From Planctomycetota bacterium (GTDB lineage Bacteria > Planctomycetota > UBA11346), in NCBI GenBank assembly GCA_016745075.1, contig JADGDD010000002.1, positions 66,034-130,033 on the forward strand: a stretch of 64,000 nt of DNA. The letters run 5' to 3'. A model generated the notes under the pieces. It did no database searches and was not told where the DNA came from. It worked only from the letters and a program-made list of their open reading frames with translations. Both the position numbers and the translations under genes were made by a program. This document shows, piece after piece, positions 52,211-61,795 of the stretch (the stretch's first letter is position 1; each line of letters opens with the position of its first letter).

Positions 52211-53590
52211 TTATGGTTTTTTAGAATGGTTGCGTTTTGAGAAGACGATACGGTTGCTTGAGCAAAATGGAATACAGGAATAAAAAGACTTCTTTTTTAC
52301 CGATAGAGAAGTGTCTGATTCGAAGTCACATACTGCCTGTGCGGTGTCTATTTGCAAACTTTTTGCAGAACGACTTGTTCGTGAAGAAAGCTTTACGAGG
52401 TTTCTTGTTAGCGTCCGTCCGTAATGGAAAACAAATTGTTTGATGGCAGGGATTCCTTGTGGCGCTTGTGAGTTATCTGAAGTTTTTTGAGCGATTTTTT
52501 CAGCTGCGCGATAAGCAGATTGTCCATCAATGCGATGGAAAAAATCTGAGACCAATTGATTTGTGTATTTTTCAATTTCATTTTTCCGTTGAGTCATGCT
52601 ATCATTGGGTGTTTTGTGGATGATGGCTTCAAGCATAGTGAGCATGTCCTTCTGAGTAGTGGCTAGATAACTACAAGATTCAACTTGTTCAACACGATCC
52701 ATGCTATCTTGGAGAAACTGTGGTTGTAAGACTGGTTTACCTATGAGAGCAGCCTCTACGCCAGTTGAGGAATTAATCTGTACAACGGCTAGGGCTTGAT
52801 GTAGAACGGAGAAAATTTCTCCACCTTCGTTAAATGTGACATTGCTATAGTTAGCGAAGAACTCTTTATAGGTATCATGGTTTTCAAATGGATGTGCTCG
52901 AAAAACAAATTGGGTTTCTTTATTGCGAGATATGATCTCACCCAAGAGAGTAAGGTAAGCATCCATACGTTTTAAAGCAAGTTGCTGCATTTCTAATGCT
53001 TGTTCGTAAGTGTATTCAAGGGTTTCCGCCATATTCCGAGCTTCTTGATCCAGTGATACAAAACGAGGATTGCAGAGTGGGAAGCTGGCTATCAATAATA
53101 CATAATTACCAAGTTGAGGGTATTGTGGGAAGAAGCTTTCATAATGACGGTCGAAAAAATCATAGCGAGGAGCGCCAGTTAAAGCTATGTCAGTATTCGT
53201 GAAATTGTGCTCTTTATAAAAATCAATAAATGCTGAATACTGTTTCTCTCCCCATAAAAGGTAGAGATCAATGAGTTCCGCAGCTCCACTTTTTTCAACG
53301 CTAATCAGAAGTTCTGCATAAACATCTCGTAGGATACCGCCTTCTGTGTCGAGTACGCCGACACGATAGCCGAGATTCTTATAGCGTTTAATGCGTTGCC
53401 CGTTGGCTGGACGACAATAATTCATGAGAATGAGGTCTGGCTTGATGGCAGCGATGTGTACTTCCTGATCATACATTGGTACTAAATGTGCATGAATGCC
53501 AAGTTTTGCTAAACGACAGGCTAATAAAGAAAGACCTCCAAGATCGCGTTTGGGGTTATCTACGACTAAAACAACGTTTTTTTCAACCAT
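52211..53590 (-). CDS. Surface carbohydrate biosynthesis protein (GT-B-like)
   Basis: A 459-residue protein beginning VVLVVDNPKRDLGGLSLLACRLA and continuing DLILMNYCRPANG, VLDTEGG and LTGAPRYDFF, a pattern known from surface-carbohydrate proteins in sialic/legionaminic-acid and related loci. The C-terminal half has FRAHPFENHD and INSSTGVEAALIGKPVLQP, a GT-B donor-site-like region. ATG 53590 follows GGAG; a GTG lies six bases upstream. Donor and acceptor are unknown. Confidence 0.78.
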   Translation of the reverse strand: MVEKNVVLVVDNPKRDLGGLSLLACRLAKLGIHAHLVPMYDQEVHIAAIKPDLILMNYCRPANGQRIKRYKNLGYRVGVLDTEGGILRDVYAELLISVEKSGAAELIDLYLLWGEKQYSAFIDFYKEHNFTNTDIALTGAPRYDFFDRHYESFFPQYPQLGNYVLLIASFPLCNPRFVSLDQEARNMAETLEYTYEQALEMQQLALKRMDAYLTLLGEIISRNKETQFVFRAHPFENHDTYKEFFANYSNVTFNEGGEIFSVLHQALAVVQINSSTGVEAALIGKPVLQPQFLQDSMDRVEQVESCSYLATTQKDMLTMLEAIIHKTPNDSMTQRKNEIEKYTNQLVSDFFHRIDGQSAYRAAEKIAQKTSDNSQAPQGIPAIKQFVFHYGRTLTRNLVKLSSRTSRSAKSLQIDTAQAVCDFESDTSLSVKKKSFYSCIPFCSSNRIVFSKRNHSKKP

Positions 53591-53604
53591 GAACACTCCA
53601 ACGT

Positions 53605-55122
53605 CTAAGAACGACGTAATACCCTTTTAACTATTTTTGTAACAAAAGCTTTTTCTTCAATGCCGAGAACCAGAAAGTAAATTAAACATACATAAGGAAG
53701 ATAGAGGGCTGCTGACCAGAGGGCGAGAACCATATAGCTTTGACAACTAAAGTTTTGCTTCAATAGTATAGAGGCGGTATAAGGCACTATGGCACAGGTG
53801 AGCAAAACAAGAATATTAAGAGAAAATTGACGATAGGGTATTTTAAAATATCTTAAAAACATCCATACTGAGATAGGAATGACGATGGAAAGACCCGCGA
53901 AGCGACCGGTAGTAACGGCTAAGAGTTCAATATTATTGATAAGTAACAATGTGTAGAGTGCACTTACAGAAAATATAACCCAACCAAAGAAAGAGAATAT
54001 TCCAACTTTATAATTGAGGCCGAGAAAGATAGATGAGCCATGGCTAATGAAAAGAGATAAGAATGGAACAATTAACAGGGTTTGCATAAGGTAAGCATAT
54101 TCTACAAAAGATTTACCAACCCAAAGTCGGAGTAGCTCTTCTGATAGAAGTCCGATACATAGTAGAAAAGGTACAAAAAACATAAGGTTGAGTTTTAAAC
54201 CAACCAGAAAGAGTGTTTTATTTGATTGATCATCTTTCTTGGCAGAGAGTTCGCTTGCGGCAGGAACAACTACGCTATTACCAAAGCCCATGATGACTTT
54301 GGTAAGATTCGGGATTTTAGCGACTACATCGTAAATTGCTAAGTAGGCTGGTGAGAGGAAAGTGGTGACAAAGAACTTAGGGGATTGATTGAACAAGACG
54401 CTGGCAATACGACCAGAAAACAATGCCAAGCAATACTTTGCTAAAATGGCTCGATCTTCAGGGGCAGGCCATTTAAGACATTTCGTGCCGTGAGATGCGC
54501 GTAGGAACAGAATTGTATAGACAATAAAAGTAAAGACATGAATAGAGAGAACCGCTTTGATGATTTCAATAAAGCCATGACCGGTAGAGAGAAGGATTAA
54601 TGCTGTTGTGAAATAGATAATGTAGCAAACAACATCGACTAATTTTGTAGTGACGAACCGATGGAGCCCCTCAAAGTATCCAGCAAAAATCACGTTGTAA
54701 AATTGAAGAAAAACACTGGCTACGATATAGAAAAAAACCTTCTGGTAGGAAAGTAAATACTGTTCTGATACATTAAATATTTCAGAGAGTAGGTATGAAC
54801 TGAGGAAAAGAAGAATGCTAACAATAATGGAACTCAGAACTGTATAGAAAGCAAATACAATGCCGAGTAATCCAGCTATTTTTCCAGGTTGGTCTTTTGC
54901 TGTATATTCAGCGACAAACTTTGTGAGAGCAGGCTGTACGCCAAATTCAAATATCCCCAAGACGCCATTTTTGACAGATAGAAATATGGTGAGAACAATT
55001 AGGCCATATTCTTCTTGAGACATAGATCCGAGAAGAATAGGGACCAGTATAAAACCAAGAACTGCCATAAAAACGCTGTTGAGCATGACAGCGCTAAAGT
55101 TTCTAATGATTTTATTGATCAT
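53605..55122 (-). CDS. Wzx-type polysaccharide flippase
   Basis: A 505-residue membrane protein with about 12-14 helices of the MOP/MATE superfamily. The N-terminus NFSAVMLNSVFMAVLGFILVP and GVQPALTKFVAEYTAKD are typical of Wzx and other oligosaccharide-lipid flippases. It would turn undecaprenyl-linked repeat units to the periplasm. Start ATG 55122 lies one base after the acetyltransferase stop; the longer frame is within that gene. Confidence 0.88.
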   Translation of the reverse strand: MINKIIRNFSAVMLNSVFMAVLGFILVPILLGSMSQEEYGLIVLTIFLSVKNGVLGIFEFGVQPALTKFVAEYTAKDQPGKIAGLLGIVFAFYTVLSSIIVSILLFLSSYLLSEIFNVSEQYLLSYQKVFFYIVASVFLQFYNVIFAGYFEGLHRFVTTKLVDVVCYIIYFTTALILLSTGHGFIEIIKAVLSIHVFTFIVYTILFLRASHGTKCLKWPAPEDRAILAKYCLALFSGRIASVLFNQSPKFFVTTFLSPAYLAIYDVVAKIPNLTKVIMGFGNSVVVPAASELSAKKDDQSNKTLFLVGLKLNLMFFVPFLLCIGLLSEELLRLWVGKSFVEYAYLMQTLLIVPFLSLFISHGSSIFLGLNYKVGIFSFFGWVIFSVSALYTLLLINNIELLAVTTGRFAGLSIVIPISVWMFLRYFKIPYRQFSLNILVLLTCAIVPYTASILLKQNFSCQSYMVLALWSAALYLPYVCLIYFLVLGIEEKAFVTKIVKRVLRRS

Positions 55123-55123
55123 A

Positions 55124-55615
55124 TTAGGAGAGCTGCTTAATAACTTTCGCTGGTACACCGCCAACAATTACAGAGGAAGGAATGTCTTTGGTTACAACTG
55201 CCCCAGCAGTAATGATGACATTGTCACCTATTGTTACGCCGCCAATGATCGTGACATTTGTTGTGATCCAGCAACCTGTACCAATAACAATGTCATGACC
55301 TTCTGGAGGAGCCTCAGTTACTTCAACGCCATGATGTTTGCGATGGTAGAGTTTCTTACGCATGCCACCTTCAAATTCGTGGATACCAGTAGCGATTACG
55401 CAGTTGTGGCCAAAAATAGTATCGTCACCAATCGTAACATCACCAGAAGAGACGTTGATTGTGGTGTTTAGTAAGGAAACGCGTTCGCCAATATGAACAC
55501 GGCTTTTTTTACCGTGAATGTAGGGACGGCGCATGGAATATTTTCGTATAAGGTCTATCAGACAGCCAAAGGATAAGCGGAGTAGTTTATGAATGATTCT
55601 ACTGATGATGCTCAT
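55124..55615 (-). CDS. Hexapeptide-repeat acyltransferase
   Basis: A left-handed beta-helix acyltransferase of 163 residues. Hexapeptide turns run through VHIGERVSLLNTTINVSSG, VTIGDDTIFGHNCVIATG, IVIGTGCWITTNVTIIGG, VTIGDNVIITAGAVVTKD and IVGGVPAKVI, as in Maa/WbbJ-type O-acetyltransferases. It probably acetylates a sugar of the polymer using acetyl-CoA. It overlaps the upstream gene by four bases (ATGA). Confidence 0.9.
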   Translation of the reverse strand: MSIISRIIHKLLRLSFGCLIDLIRKYSMRRPYIHGKKSRVHIGERVSLLNTTINVSSGDVTIGDDTIFGHNCVIATGIHEFEGGMRKKLYHRKHHGVEVTEAPPEGHDIVIGTGCWITTNVTIIGGVTIGDNVIITAGAVVTKDIPSSVIVGGVPAKVIKQLS

Positions 55616-56961
55616 GAAGTTGCCTCTAACTGGGATTCAATACGCGCGACAGCTACATCAATAGCCCCATCATCAAAGTAGTTGCGTATATGTTGCGAAT
55701 CAGTGGTCTCTATACCTTGTGTATGAGATGTGAACATCTTAACGGCGGTATCTTTGAAGTTGGCGTCTGTCGTGTAGTAGTTGAGACCAGTATAATAGTC
55801 TGCTAATACTGGCCATTGTTCATGAACATAGCTCTGTAGCTTTGTTTCCACAAGCAGAGTCGGAATGCCATAACTAATTGGTAATGCTAAAGATGTGGTA
55901 AACTGGGAAATAACACAATCAACCTGTGGTAATAGTTCGTAGAATGATTCATAGCTGATGGTGAAATCGGTAATACCGAGTGCGGCCAAGACTTTACGGT
56001 TTTCAGGTTCGCTGCTAGATGGGTGGGGTTTGATAATCCAATGAATGGCTCGGTCAATGTGCTGGGCTGCTTGTTGTAAGACTGTAAAAAAATGGATGAC
56101 TTCTTCATAATTGAGTGTGAATTCGTCATAGCCTTCTGGTCGTACAGTACCTTCTGGCAGGAACTTTCTTGTCATAACTAAGCAATGTATCGGTGCTTGG
56201 GTATCATTTTTTTTACTGTGCGAGAGATAATTCCACCAAGATGAATCTAAGCCAGGATAGCCAATTTTTATGAATTGGTCTTTTTTATCTTGAGCCCGCA
56301 GCCATGGTTCTCCATGTTTGAATGGCATCCAATGTTCCGTATAGGGGGGCATCACATCATCATTCTGTTCATCAAAACGGCAGAACTCATCTGTTGTGTG
56401 AATATAATGGGGAGCATGCGGGAGCAGTGCCAGAGGTGTTTGTGTTGTTTCAAAGTAGGTGTAAAAATCTTCGCGGCCCTGAAAATTGGTTACGGTACGG
56501 TTATCAAAAAGGATAAAATCAGGAGCCAGTGTTGGCAAAATAGTGTGAGCATGAACAAGTAATTTAGAAATAATTCGTTCTATCGGACGGAAGTATCGTA
56601 GAGAAATAGAGCCAATGATACTACACATATTCCTTAGACGGATGTTTTTGAGTTCGCGCAGACTCATCGTATCAGAATACGATCGACGAAATATCCATTT
56701 AAGAAGGGGACGAAAGGGGCCAAGCTTTAGTTTGAAAAAATCGCTGAAGTCATATTGTTGTATGTTATTTTCAGCACAGAATGTATGCATATACCGGGCA
56801 TTGCGGAGGATCTGTGATTTATTAAAGGTGGTGTACAGGATTGTGAGCTGTGCTTTTGGATATTTCTGCCGAATTCCCCATAATAATGGCATTGAAAAAT
56901 CGAGCGTGCTCGTATTTTTCATAACAATTTGCATGATATGTTTGTCAAAATCCTGCTCCAT
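55612..56961 (-). CDS. Putative GT-B-type polysaccharide biosynthesis protein
   Basis: A 449-residue soluble protein in which the second half has IHWIIKPHPSSSEPENRK, VDCVISQFTTSLALPISYGIPTLLVET, resembling CDP-glycerol/capsule glycosyltransferases. The first half has PLLWGIRQKYPKAQLTILYT, consistent with a Rossmann-like acceptor domain. No exact family is recognised. Start and stop codons overlap both neighbours (TAATG, ATGA), so it is part of the same coupled operon. Confidence 0.7.
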   Translation of the reverse strand: MEQDFDKHIMQIVMKNTSTLDFSMPLLWGIRQKYPKAQLTILYTTFNKSQILRNARYMHTFCAENNIQQYDFSDFFKLKLGPFRPLLKWIFRRSYSDTMSLRELKNIRLRNMCSIIGSISLRYFRPIERIISKLLVHAHTILPTLAPDFILFDNRTVTNFQGREDFYTYFETTQTPLALLPHAPHYIHTTDEFCRFDEQNDDVMPPYTEHWMPFKHGEPWLRAQDKKDQFIKIGYPGLDSSWWNYLSHSKKNDTQAPIHCLVMTRKFLPEGTVRPEGYDEFTLNYEEVIHFFTVLQQAAQHIDRAIHWIIKPHPSSSEPENRKVLAALGITDFTISYESFYELLPQVDCVISQFTTSLALPISYGIPTLLVETKLQSYVHEQWPVLADYYTGLNYYTTDANFKDTAVKMFTSHTQGIETTDSQHIRNYFDDGAIDVAVARIESQLEATS

Positions 56962-57950
56962 TATCGCTGTCCTTGAATGATACTATGGAGTAGGGTGAGG
57001 CTGTCTTTATTGATACCAACACGCCGTTTAATGGAGGCAGATTCCATTGGCATGGCTAATACCTTTACACCAATGTATAATAGTGTTTCTACGTCTATGG
57101 AGGTAATACAGGATTTTATCTGTTCAGCTGTTAAGAGAGAACCTTTTTCATAATAATCGAGGCCATCTTCTGGTGCGGTAGGCATGTGGAAGTCTGACCA
57201 TGTACCATAACTTGTTTCAGTGCTACTTGTGCCGGAAAACATAAGTCCAGAAAGTTGTTCGCCTACTTGGTGCATATGTTTACATGGGCCTTCAACAGAT
57301 CTGTGTTCAATAGCTGAGCGAGCCCAGTTAATGGTTATGCCAGCATCAATGTTATGGTTCTTTTTGACTCTATGTAAGGCCTCTAGCTCTTCTTCTAACG
57401 AAAGAAAACCTTTTACTGCTGGTAATGGTGAACGTCCACTATCACAATGTTCAATAAGTAACTGAGCGCCATCCCATGGAAATTGAGCAATCTCTTCCAG
57501 TGAGCGAACAAGTGCATCGGAAGAACTATTCACACCTTCTACAGATAAACTAGGAGATGTACCCATGGCAATACTGATGACTTTTTTTCCACCAAAGCGA
57601 TTATTTATTGCCTGAACAGATTGGCTGACACGTCGGTAAAATTGAACCGCTTCCGTGCGGCCAGCTTCATTATCTGAGGCGATGCCAAAATGTTTATTGG
57701 CTTTTAAACAATCCATTGTGCCAGGTAAGCAAGTAAAAGCGTATTCCCAGTTATCTTCTAATAAGGAGAGAAAAGTTGATTCGTCATGTTGGTGAACGGC
57801 ACTACCCCAGAAGGGAAGTTCTAAGCCACGAATAATTCCAAGCTCTTCCTTTAAGGAATTGATAAAGCGAGCTTCCATATCCATGTCAGTACTGGTGAGG
57901 CTTGGTGATGTTGCATAGGCACCAACTATATAGTTACTAAAATCATCCAT
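56961..57950 (-). CDS. DUF4862-type TIM-barrel protein
   Basis: A 329-residue protein starting IVGAYATSPSL and containing LGIIRGLELPFWG, CLPGTMDCLKAN, QLLIEHCDSGRS, GITINWARSAIEHR and near the end YIGVKVLAMPMESASIKRRVG, matching the DUF4862 pattern within sugar-phosphate isomerase-like TIM barrels. It probably acts on a sugar or cyclitol intermediate. It overlaps the SDR gene upstream by 8 bases and the next gene by one. The reaction is unknown. Confidence 0.75.
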   Translation of the reverse strand: MDDFSNYIVGAYATSPSLTSTDMDMEARFINSLKEELGIIRGLELPFWGSAVHQHDESTFLSLLEDNWEYAFTCLPGTMDCLKANKHFGIASDNEAGRTEAVQFYRRVSQSVQAINNRFGGKKVISIAMGTSPSLSVEGVNSSSDALVRSLEEIAQFPWDGAQLLIEHCDSGRSPLPAVKGFLSLEEELEALHRVKKNHNIDAGITINWARSAIEHRSVEGPCKHMHQVGEQLSGLMFSGTSSTETSYGTWSDFHMPTAPEDGLDYYEKGSLLTAEQIKSCITSIDVETLLYIGVKVLAMPMESASIKRRVGINKDSLTLLHSIIQGQR

Positions 57951-58635
57951 TGAGAAATTGGCCTCCGTTTAAATCAAGGCCACAGCCTGTCATGTAAGTG
58001 TTCTTTCTACTGATTAAAAACTCAATCCCTTGAGCAATCTCTAGTGGTTCTGCAATACGGCCAAGGGGTATCTCAGATTCGATAGACCGTAAGAGATCTT
58101 CTTCAACATTCTCACGAAGCATTGGTGTTGCTGTCATGCTCGGAAAAACACTATTTATCAGTACCTGATCACGAGCAAAGTCGATGGACAGTTGTTTTAC
58201 AACGCCGCAGAGCGAGGCCTTGCTTGCTGTGTATTCTATGCCAGAGAACTTACTGAAAGTTCGCGCTGCAACAGAATTAACAACAACGATGCGTCCTTTT
58301 GATTGTTTCAGGAGCTCGTAAGCATGCTTCAGGCAGAGTAAAAGGCCCGTTACATTGGTGCTGATGATATTTGACCAATCAGCAACATCAAATTCAGTAA
58401 TGGAACATTTTGTTTTTGTGATGCCAGTAGCATAAATAAGGCCATCTAATTGTTGAATAGAGGAGAAAAACTTGATAATAGAAGACTCATTACTGACATC
58501 AATACAATGAGATGTTAAGCCGTGATTGTTGTCGAGTTGTCGGCGGCCACCAACAAGAACATCATATCCTTCTTGTTGTAAATAAGATGCTGTAGTAAGG
58601 CCTATTCCTGATGTACCGCCGATAACTGCAATCAT
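57943..58635 (-). CDS. Short-chain dehydrogenase/reductase
   Basis: A classical SDR of 230 residues: cofactor motif GGTSGIGLTTA, LIYATGITK, catalytic Ser in VVNSVAARTF and YTASKASLCG with Tyr and Lys. The C-terminus FLISRKNTYMTGCGLDLNGG is typical. It is one of two SDRs in this operon, likely oxidising or reducing a hydroxyl on the sugar precursor. Substrate unknown. Confidence 0.9.
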   Translation of the reverse strand: MIAVIGGTSGIGLTTASYLQQEGYDVLVGGRRQLDNNHGLTSHCIDVSNESSIIKFFSSIQQLDGLIYATGITKTKCSITEFDVADWSNIISTNVTGLLLCLKHAYELLKQSKGRIVVVNSVAARTFSKFSGIEYTASKASLCGVVKQLSIDFARDQVLINSVFPSMTATPMLRENVEEDLLRSIESEIPLGRIAEPLEIAQGIEFLISRKNTYMTGCGLDLNGGQFLNG

Positions 58636-58641
58636 GCTCGC

Positions 58642-59787
58642 TTAGTCCTCATCATCTTTCGGGTATACGTGAGCAACATCAGAACGGCTTATGGCCATGC
58701 GAATTGCTGGTTTATTACCAGCGGCTTTAATTTTGTGAACGCGGTTTTTCAGCATGAATACGATATCACCTTTTTTGACGATTCGTTTTTCACCTTCGAT
58801 TTCCCATTCCCATTCCCCATCAAGGATATACCACCATTCGTTCCAATCGGGGTGATAATGGCGGCGGTTACCTTCTCCTGGTAGTTGAGAAATAATAGTC
58901 ATAGAGTTGCTTTCCGTATCAATAATACGTTTACTCCATGAACGGCTTGAATCCATGCCGGCGATCAGGTCTTTAACAACAACTGTTTCTTTATTAACAT
59001 CGTACAAATCATTTTGTTCAACACCATCACGTTTTAAGATGCTTTCAACATGAATTTCAGAATGGTCAGGTTGTACTTCATCATAATATTCAATTGATTT
59101 GGCAGCATTTACTTTACGAGCTTGGATAATAGCTTCGGCCAGTTGAAAATCTTCTTCTCTATCAATGTCTATAGTGGAAAGACCGCGCAATTCAAAATAG
59201 CCAGTTTTCCCGTCGCCACCATGATAGGCTGCACCAAATTTTTCCATATTTGTGGTAAAGCTTTTGTAGGTCCAGCCCATTAATGCAGTAGCGTAAGCTT
59301 TGACTGGAACCATCGTTTGTGAAGGTGGGTTGGCTTTGCATTTATCAAAGTTGATTTCTTTATCGCCTTCTCCATAGACAGAGGCGATTTGTTTATGTTC
59401 AACAGAAATTAATGAGTCATATGCCTTGTTGACCATTTCGTTTACAAAGTCACGAATCTCTTCTGGTGTTAACAGTGGCGATGTTGGTAGAATTTGAATA
59501 AGAATGTCACCGTTTACATTTTTAATGAAATCAAGACCAAACTCATCGTTAGTAGAACTATCAGTAGAGAATTCAGCGGGACGTTTGTAAAAGCGTACAC
59601 CTTTTTCTTCTGCGATCTTGCCAAAAATATCGGCTTCTGAATTGATATAGATTTCGTCGAACACATTTGCGTACATAACGCTATCAACAATATAGGAGAT
59701 AAGCGGTTGCCCATCAATCATCCGTAAGTTTTTCTTTTTGACGCGTTTACTGCCCAAACGAGCAGGGATCATTGCGATAACTTTCAT
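58642..59787 (-). CDS. CMP-sugar cytidylyltransferase fused to a cupin domain
   Basis: A 381-residue two-domain protein. Residues 1-225 match the NeuA/acylneuraminate cytidylyltransferase family: IPARLGSKRVKKKNL (7-20), DEIYINSE, QILPTSPLLTPEEI and LRGLSTIDIDREEDFQLAE, which contains the metal-binding acidic pair. Residues from about 295 form a cupin with metal ligands in HYHPDWNEWWYILDGEWEWE (His310, His312, Glu317) and His351 in KNRVHKIKA. The fusion is unusual. The enzyme would activate an acidic sugar with CTP; the cupin may isomerise, epimerise or sense it. Overlaps the next gene by one base. Confidence 0.88.
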   Translation of the reverse strand: MKVIAMIPARLGSKRVKKKNLRMIDGQPLISYIVDSVMYANVFDEIYINSEADIFGKIAEEKGVRFYKRPAEFSTDSSTNDEFGLDFIKNVNGDILIQILPTSPLLTPEEIRDFVNEMVNKAYDSLISVEHKQIASVYGEGDKEINFDKCKANPPSQTMVPVKAYATALMGWTYKSFTTNMEKFGAAYHGGDGKTGYFELRGLSTIDIDREEDFQLAEAIIQARKVNAAKSIEYYDEVQPDHSEIHVESILKRDGVEQNDLYDVNKETVVVKDLIAGMDSSRSWSKRIIDTESNSMTIISQLPGEGNRRHYHPDWNEWWYILDGEWEWEIEGEKRIVKKGDIVFMLKNRVHKIKAAGNKPAIRMAISRSDVAHVYPKDDED

Positions 59788-60710
59788 TAGGTGGTCTCCT
59801 GATATTGTATAAGTTCATCTATGGCGCTTCGGCCCATGGCTAAAACAGATTCTATAGAATTGCCGCCAATATGTGGTGTGTTAATAAGATTTTCTATCGC
59901 TAATAATTCTGTGTCTTCTGGGGGTTCTTCATAATAGACATCTAAGCCTGCTCCAGCAATTTGCCCACTTTTGAGCGCGACTTTGAGGGCTGGCAAGTCT
60001 ACGATTTCACCTCTGGCAGTGTTGATGACGAGAGCAGAGTTTTTCATGCTGGTGAGCGCCTCTTCATTGATGAGTTTTTCTGTTTTTGCTGTAAGTGGAG
60101 TATGCAGCGTGATGATATCTGCTTGTTGAAAGAGTTCTTCTTTACTCACCGCTTCAACGCCAACCGAGGCATAGTAGTCATCTTGTTCGATAATGTCATT
60201 GACTAAGATGCGACATTGAAATGGTTGTAATAGGCGAATAAGTTCTTTGCCAATATGGCCTACGCCAATAATCCCAATGGTACGCTTAGATAAATCCATG
60301 CCGCCATCTTTATTCCAGATGCCGTTCTTTAATTGATTTGATGTAACATATAAATTACGAATCAACATCAGCATAAAGCCCATAGCCATTTCTGCGACAG
60401 ATAAACGATTGACGCCTGCTTTCCAGCCAATGTAAATGCCTTTTTCTTTACAGTAGTCTAAGTCAACGTTATTAAGGCCAACGCCATATTTAGCAAGAGC
60501 TTTTACACTTGGACATGAGTCAATGATATGTTTATTGAAATCCTCAAGTCCAACAATAACGGCTTCAGCATCGCCGATGAAATCGATAAGTTCTTGGCCG
60601 TTGTATCGTATGCCAGTCGTGTTGATTTTAACATCTGGGTATTTTTCTTTTAATTCTGCAACGAGTGTTTCATTAAAAGAAAATGCTTTGTTCGGAATTG
60701 CTATTTTCAC
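59787..60710 (-). CDS. D-isomer-specific 2-hydroxyacid dehydrogenase
   Basis: A 307-residue NAD-dependent dehydrogenase related to phosphoglycerate dehydrogenase: GIIGVGHIGKELIRLL, ITLHTPLTAKTEKLI, INTARGEIVDLPAL with the catalytic Arg, DVYYEEPPED and NTPHIGGNS with His. GTG 60710 is the start: it overlaps the upstream stop (GTGA) and has GGGAG upstream; the longer frame is inside the previous gene. The substrate may be an acid intermediate of the local sugar pathway. Confidence 0.9.
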   Translation of the reverse strand: MKIAIPNKAFSFNETLVAELKEKYPDVKINTTGIRYNGQELIDFIGDAEAVIVGLEDFNKHIIDSCPSVKALAKYGVGLNNVDLDYCKEKGIYIGWKAGVNRLSVAEMAMGFMLMLIRNLYVTSNQLKNGIWNKDGGMDLSKRTIGIIGVGHIGKELIRLLQPFQCRILVNDIIEQDDYYASVGVEAVSKEELFQQADIITLHTPLTAKTEKLINEEALTSMKNSALVINTARGEIVDLPALKVALKSGQIAGAGLDVYYEEPPEDTELLAIENLINTPHIGGNSIESVLAMGRSAIDELIQYQETT

Positions 60711-61795
60711 AGTAATTCTCCCTGTTTGAGTACGGAGCAAAGGCTATCAAGACAGAAAGAAAATTCTTCACGGGTAAAGTCATCAACTTTTTTGAAAACG
60801 AAATTGTCACCAGGTATGATCATGGTCAGGTGTTCGCCAACGCGTTTTTTATCATTTTCCATAGACGTTTGTAGAGCTTCTTGGGAAAAGAATTCATCTG
60901 CGAGTGTGCTTTTAATATTTGGTAACATCAGCTTTTCGTTAAGATGGGTGAAAGTCTCTTTGTCTATATGATCACGTTTCAGAGATAAAACGTTTGAGAA
61001 AATCATGCCGACGACAACAGCGATGCCATGTGGCACTTTATATGTGGAGGAGGTTTCTAGGGCATGGCCAAAACAATGCCCATAATTGAGTAAGTTGCGG
61101 TAGCCGGTATCAAATTCGTCTTCTTCCATATAAGAACGTTTGACGCCAAGAGTTGAACGCATGGCAGTGAGTACGCGGCTGTTATCTCGTGATTTTGCAT
61201 CATCAACAATGGCTTCTACGGATGCGAAATCATTGCAACCACCTTCTCTCAGTAGTTGGAACTTAACAACTTCACCAACACCACTATAAAAATCTTCTTC
61301 AGGTAGTGTTTTCAAGAATTCGCTGCAAATATAAATGTTATCTGGTGGATAGAAACCACCAATAATATTTTTATAGCTGTCTACATTGAGAGAGGTTTTG
61401 CTACCAATACAGCTATCTGTTTGAGCAAGAAATGTTGTTGGAAGAAAAATCCATTTAACGCCGCGATACAGTGTTGATGCGAGGAAGCCGGAGACGTCTT
61501 GAGTAATGCCGCCACCAATTGAGATGACTGTTACGTTTCGTTTGGCAGAGCGCTTCATCATAAAACGGTAGAGCTCTTGTACGGTATCCAATGTTTTGTG
61601 TGTTTCTTTTGCGTCAAACAGGTAGAGCTCTTCGGCTGCAATAGTGCCAAGCCGGTCACCATAAGCTTCATAGACGTTTCTATCAACAATAATGACTTTG
61701 TTTTCAATCTGACACAGATCATCCATGCAGGATAAGTCATCACAAAAAGTAACCGTGTATTCTTTTACTTTGGATTTAAATTGCATATCGGTCAT
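60707..61795 (-). CDS. 3-dehydroquinate synthase-like sugar phosphate cyclase
   Basis: A 362-residue member of the sugar-phosphate cyclase superfamily. Motifs: ISIGGGITQDVSGFLAS, LPTTFLAQTDSCIGSKTSLN, YSGVGEVVKF with the metal-binding Glu, and LLNYGHCFGHALE and VPHGIAVVVGM with metal-binding His residues; NDKKRVGEHLTMI is near the end. The usual HGEAV of dehydroquinate synthases is HGIAV here. Its place inside a polysaccharide operon suggests that it makes a cyclitol or a modified product rather than housekeeping shikimate, but that is inference. Confidence 0.85.
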   Translation of the reverse strand: MTDMQFKSKVKEYTVTFCDDLSCMDDLCQIENKVIIVDRNVYEAYGDRLGTIAAEELYLFDAKETHKTLDTVQELYRFMMKRSAKRNVTVISIGGGITQDVSGFLASTLYRGVKWIFLPTTFLAQTDSCIGSKTSLNVDSYKNIIGGFYPPDNIYICSEFLKTLPEEDFYSGVGEVVKFQLLREGGCNDFASVEAIVDDAKSRDNSRVLTAMRSTLGVKRSYMEEDEFDTGYRNLLNYGHCFGHALETSSTYKVPHGIAVVVGMIFSNVLSLKRDHIDKETFTHLNEKLMLPNIKSTLADEFFSQEALQTSMENDKKRVGEHLTMIIPGDNFVFKKVDDFTREEFSFCLDSLCSVLKQGELL

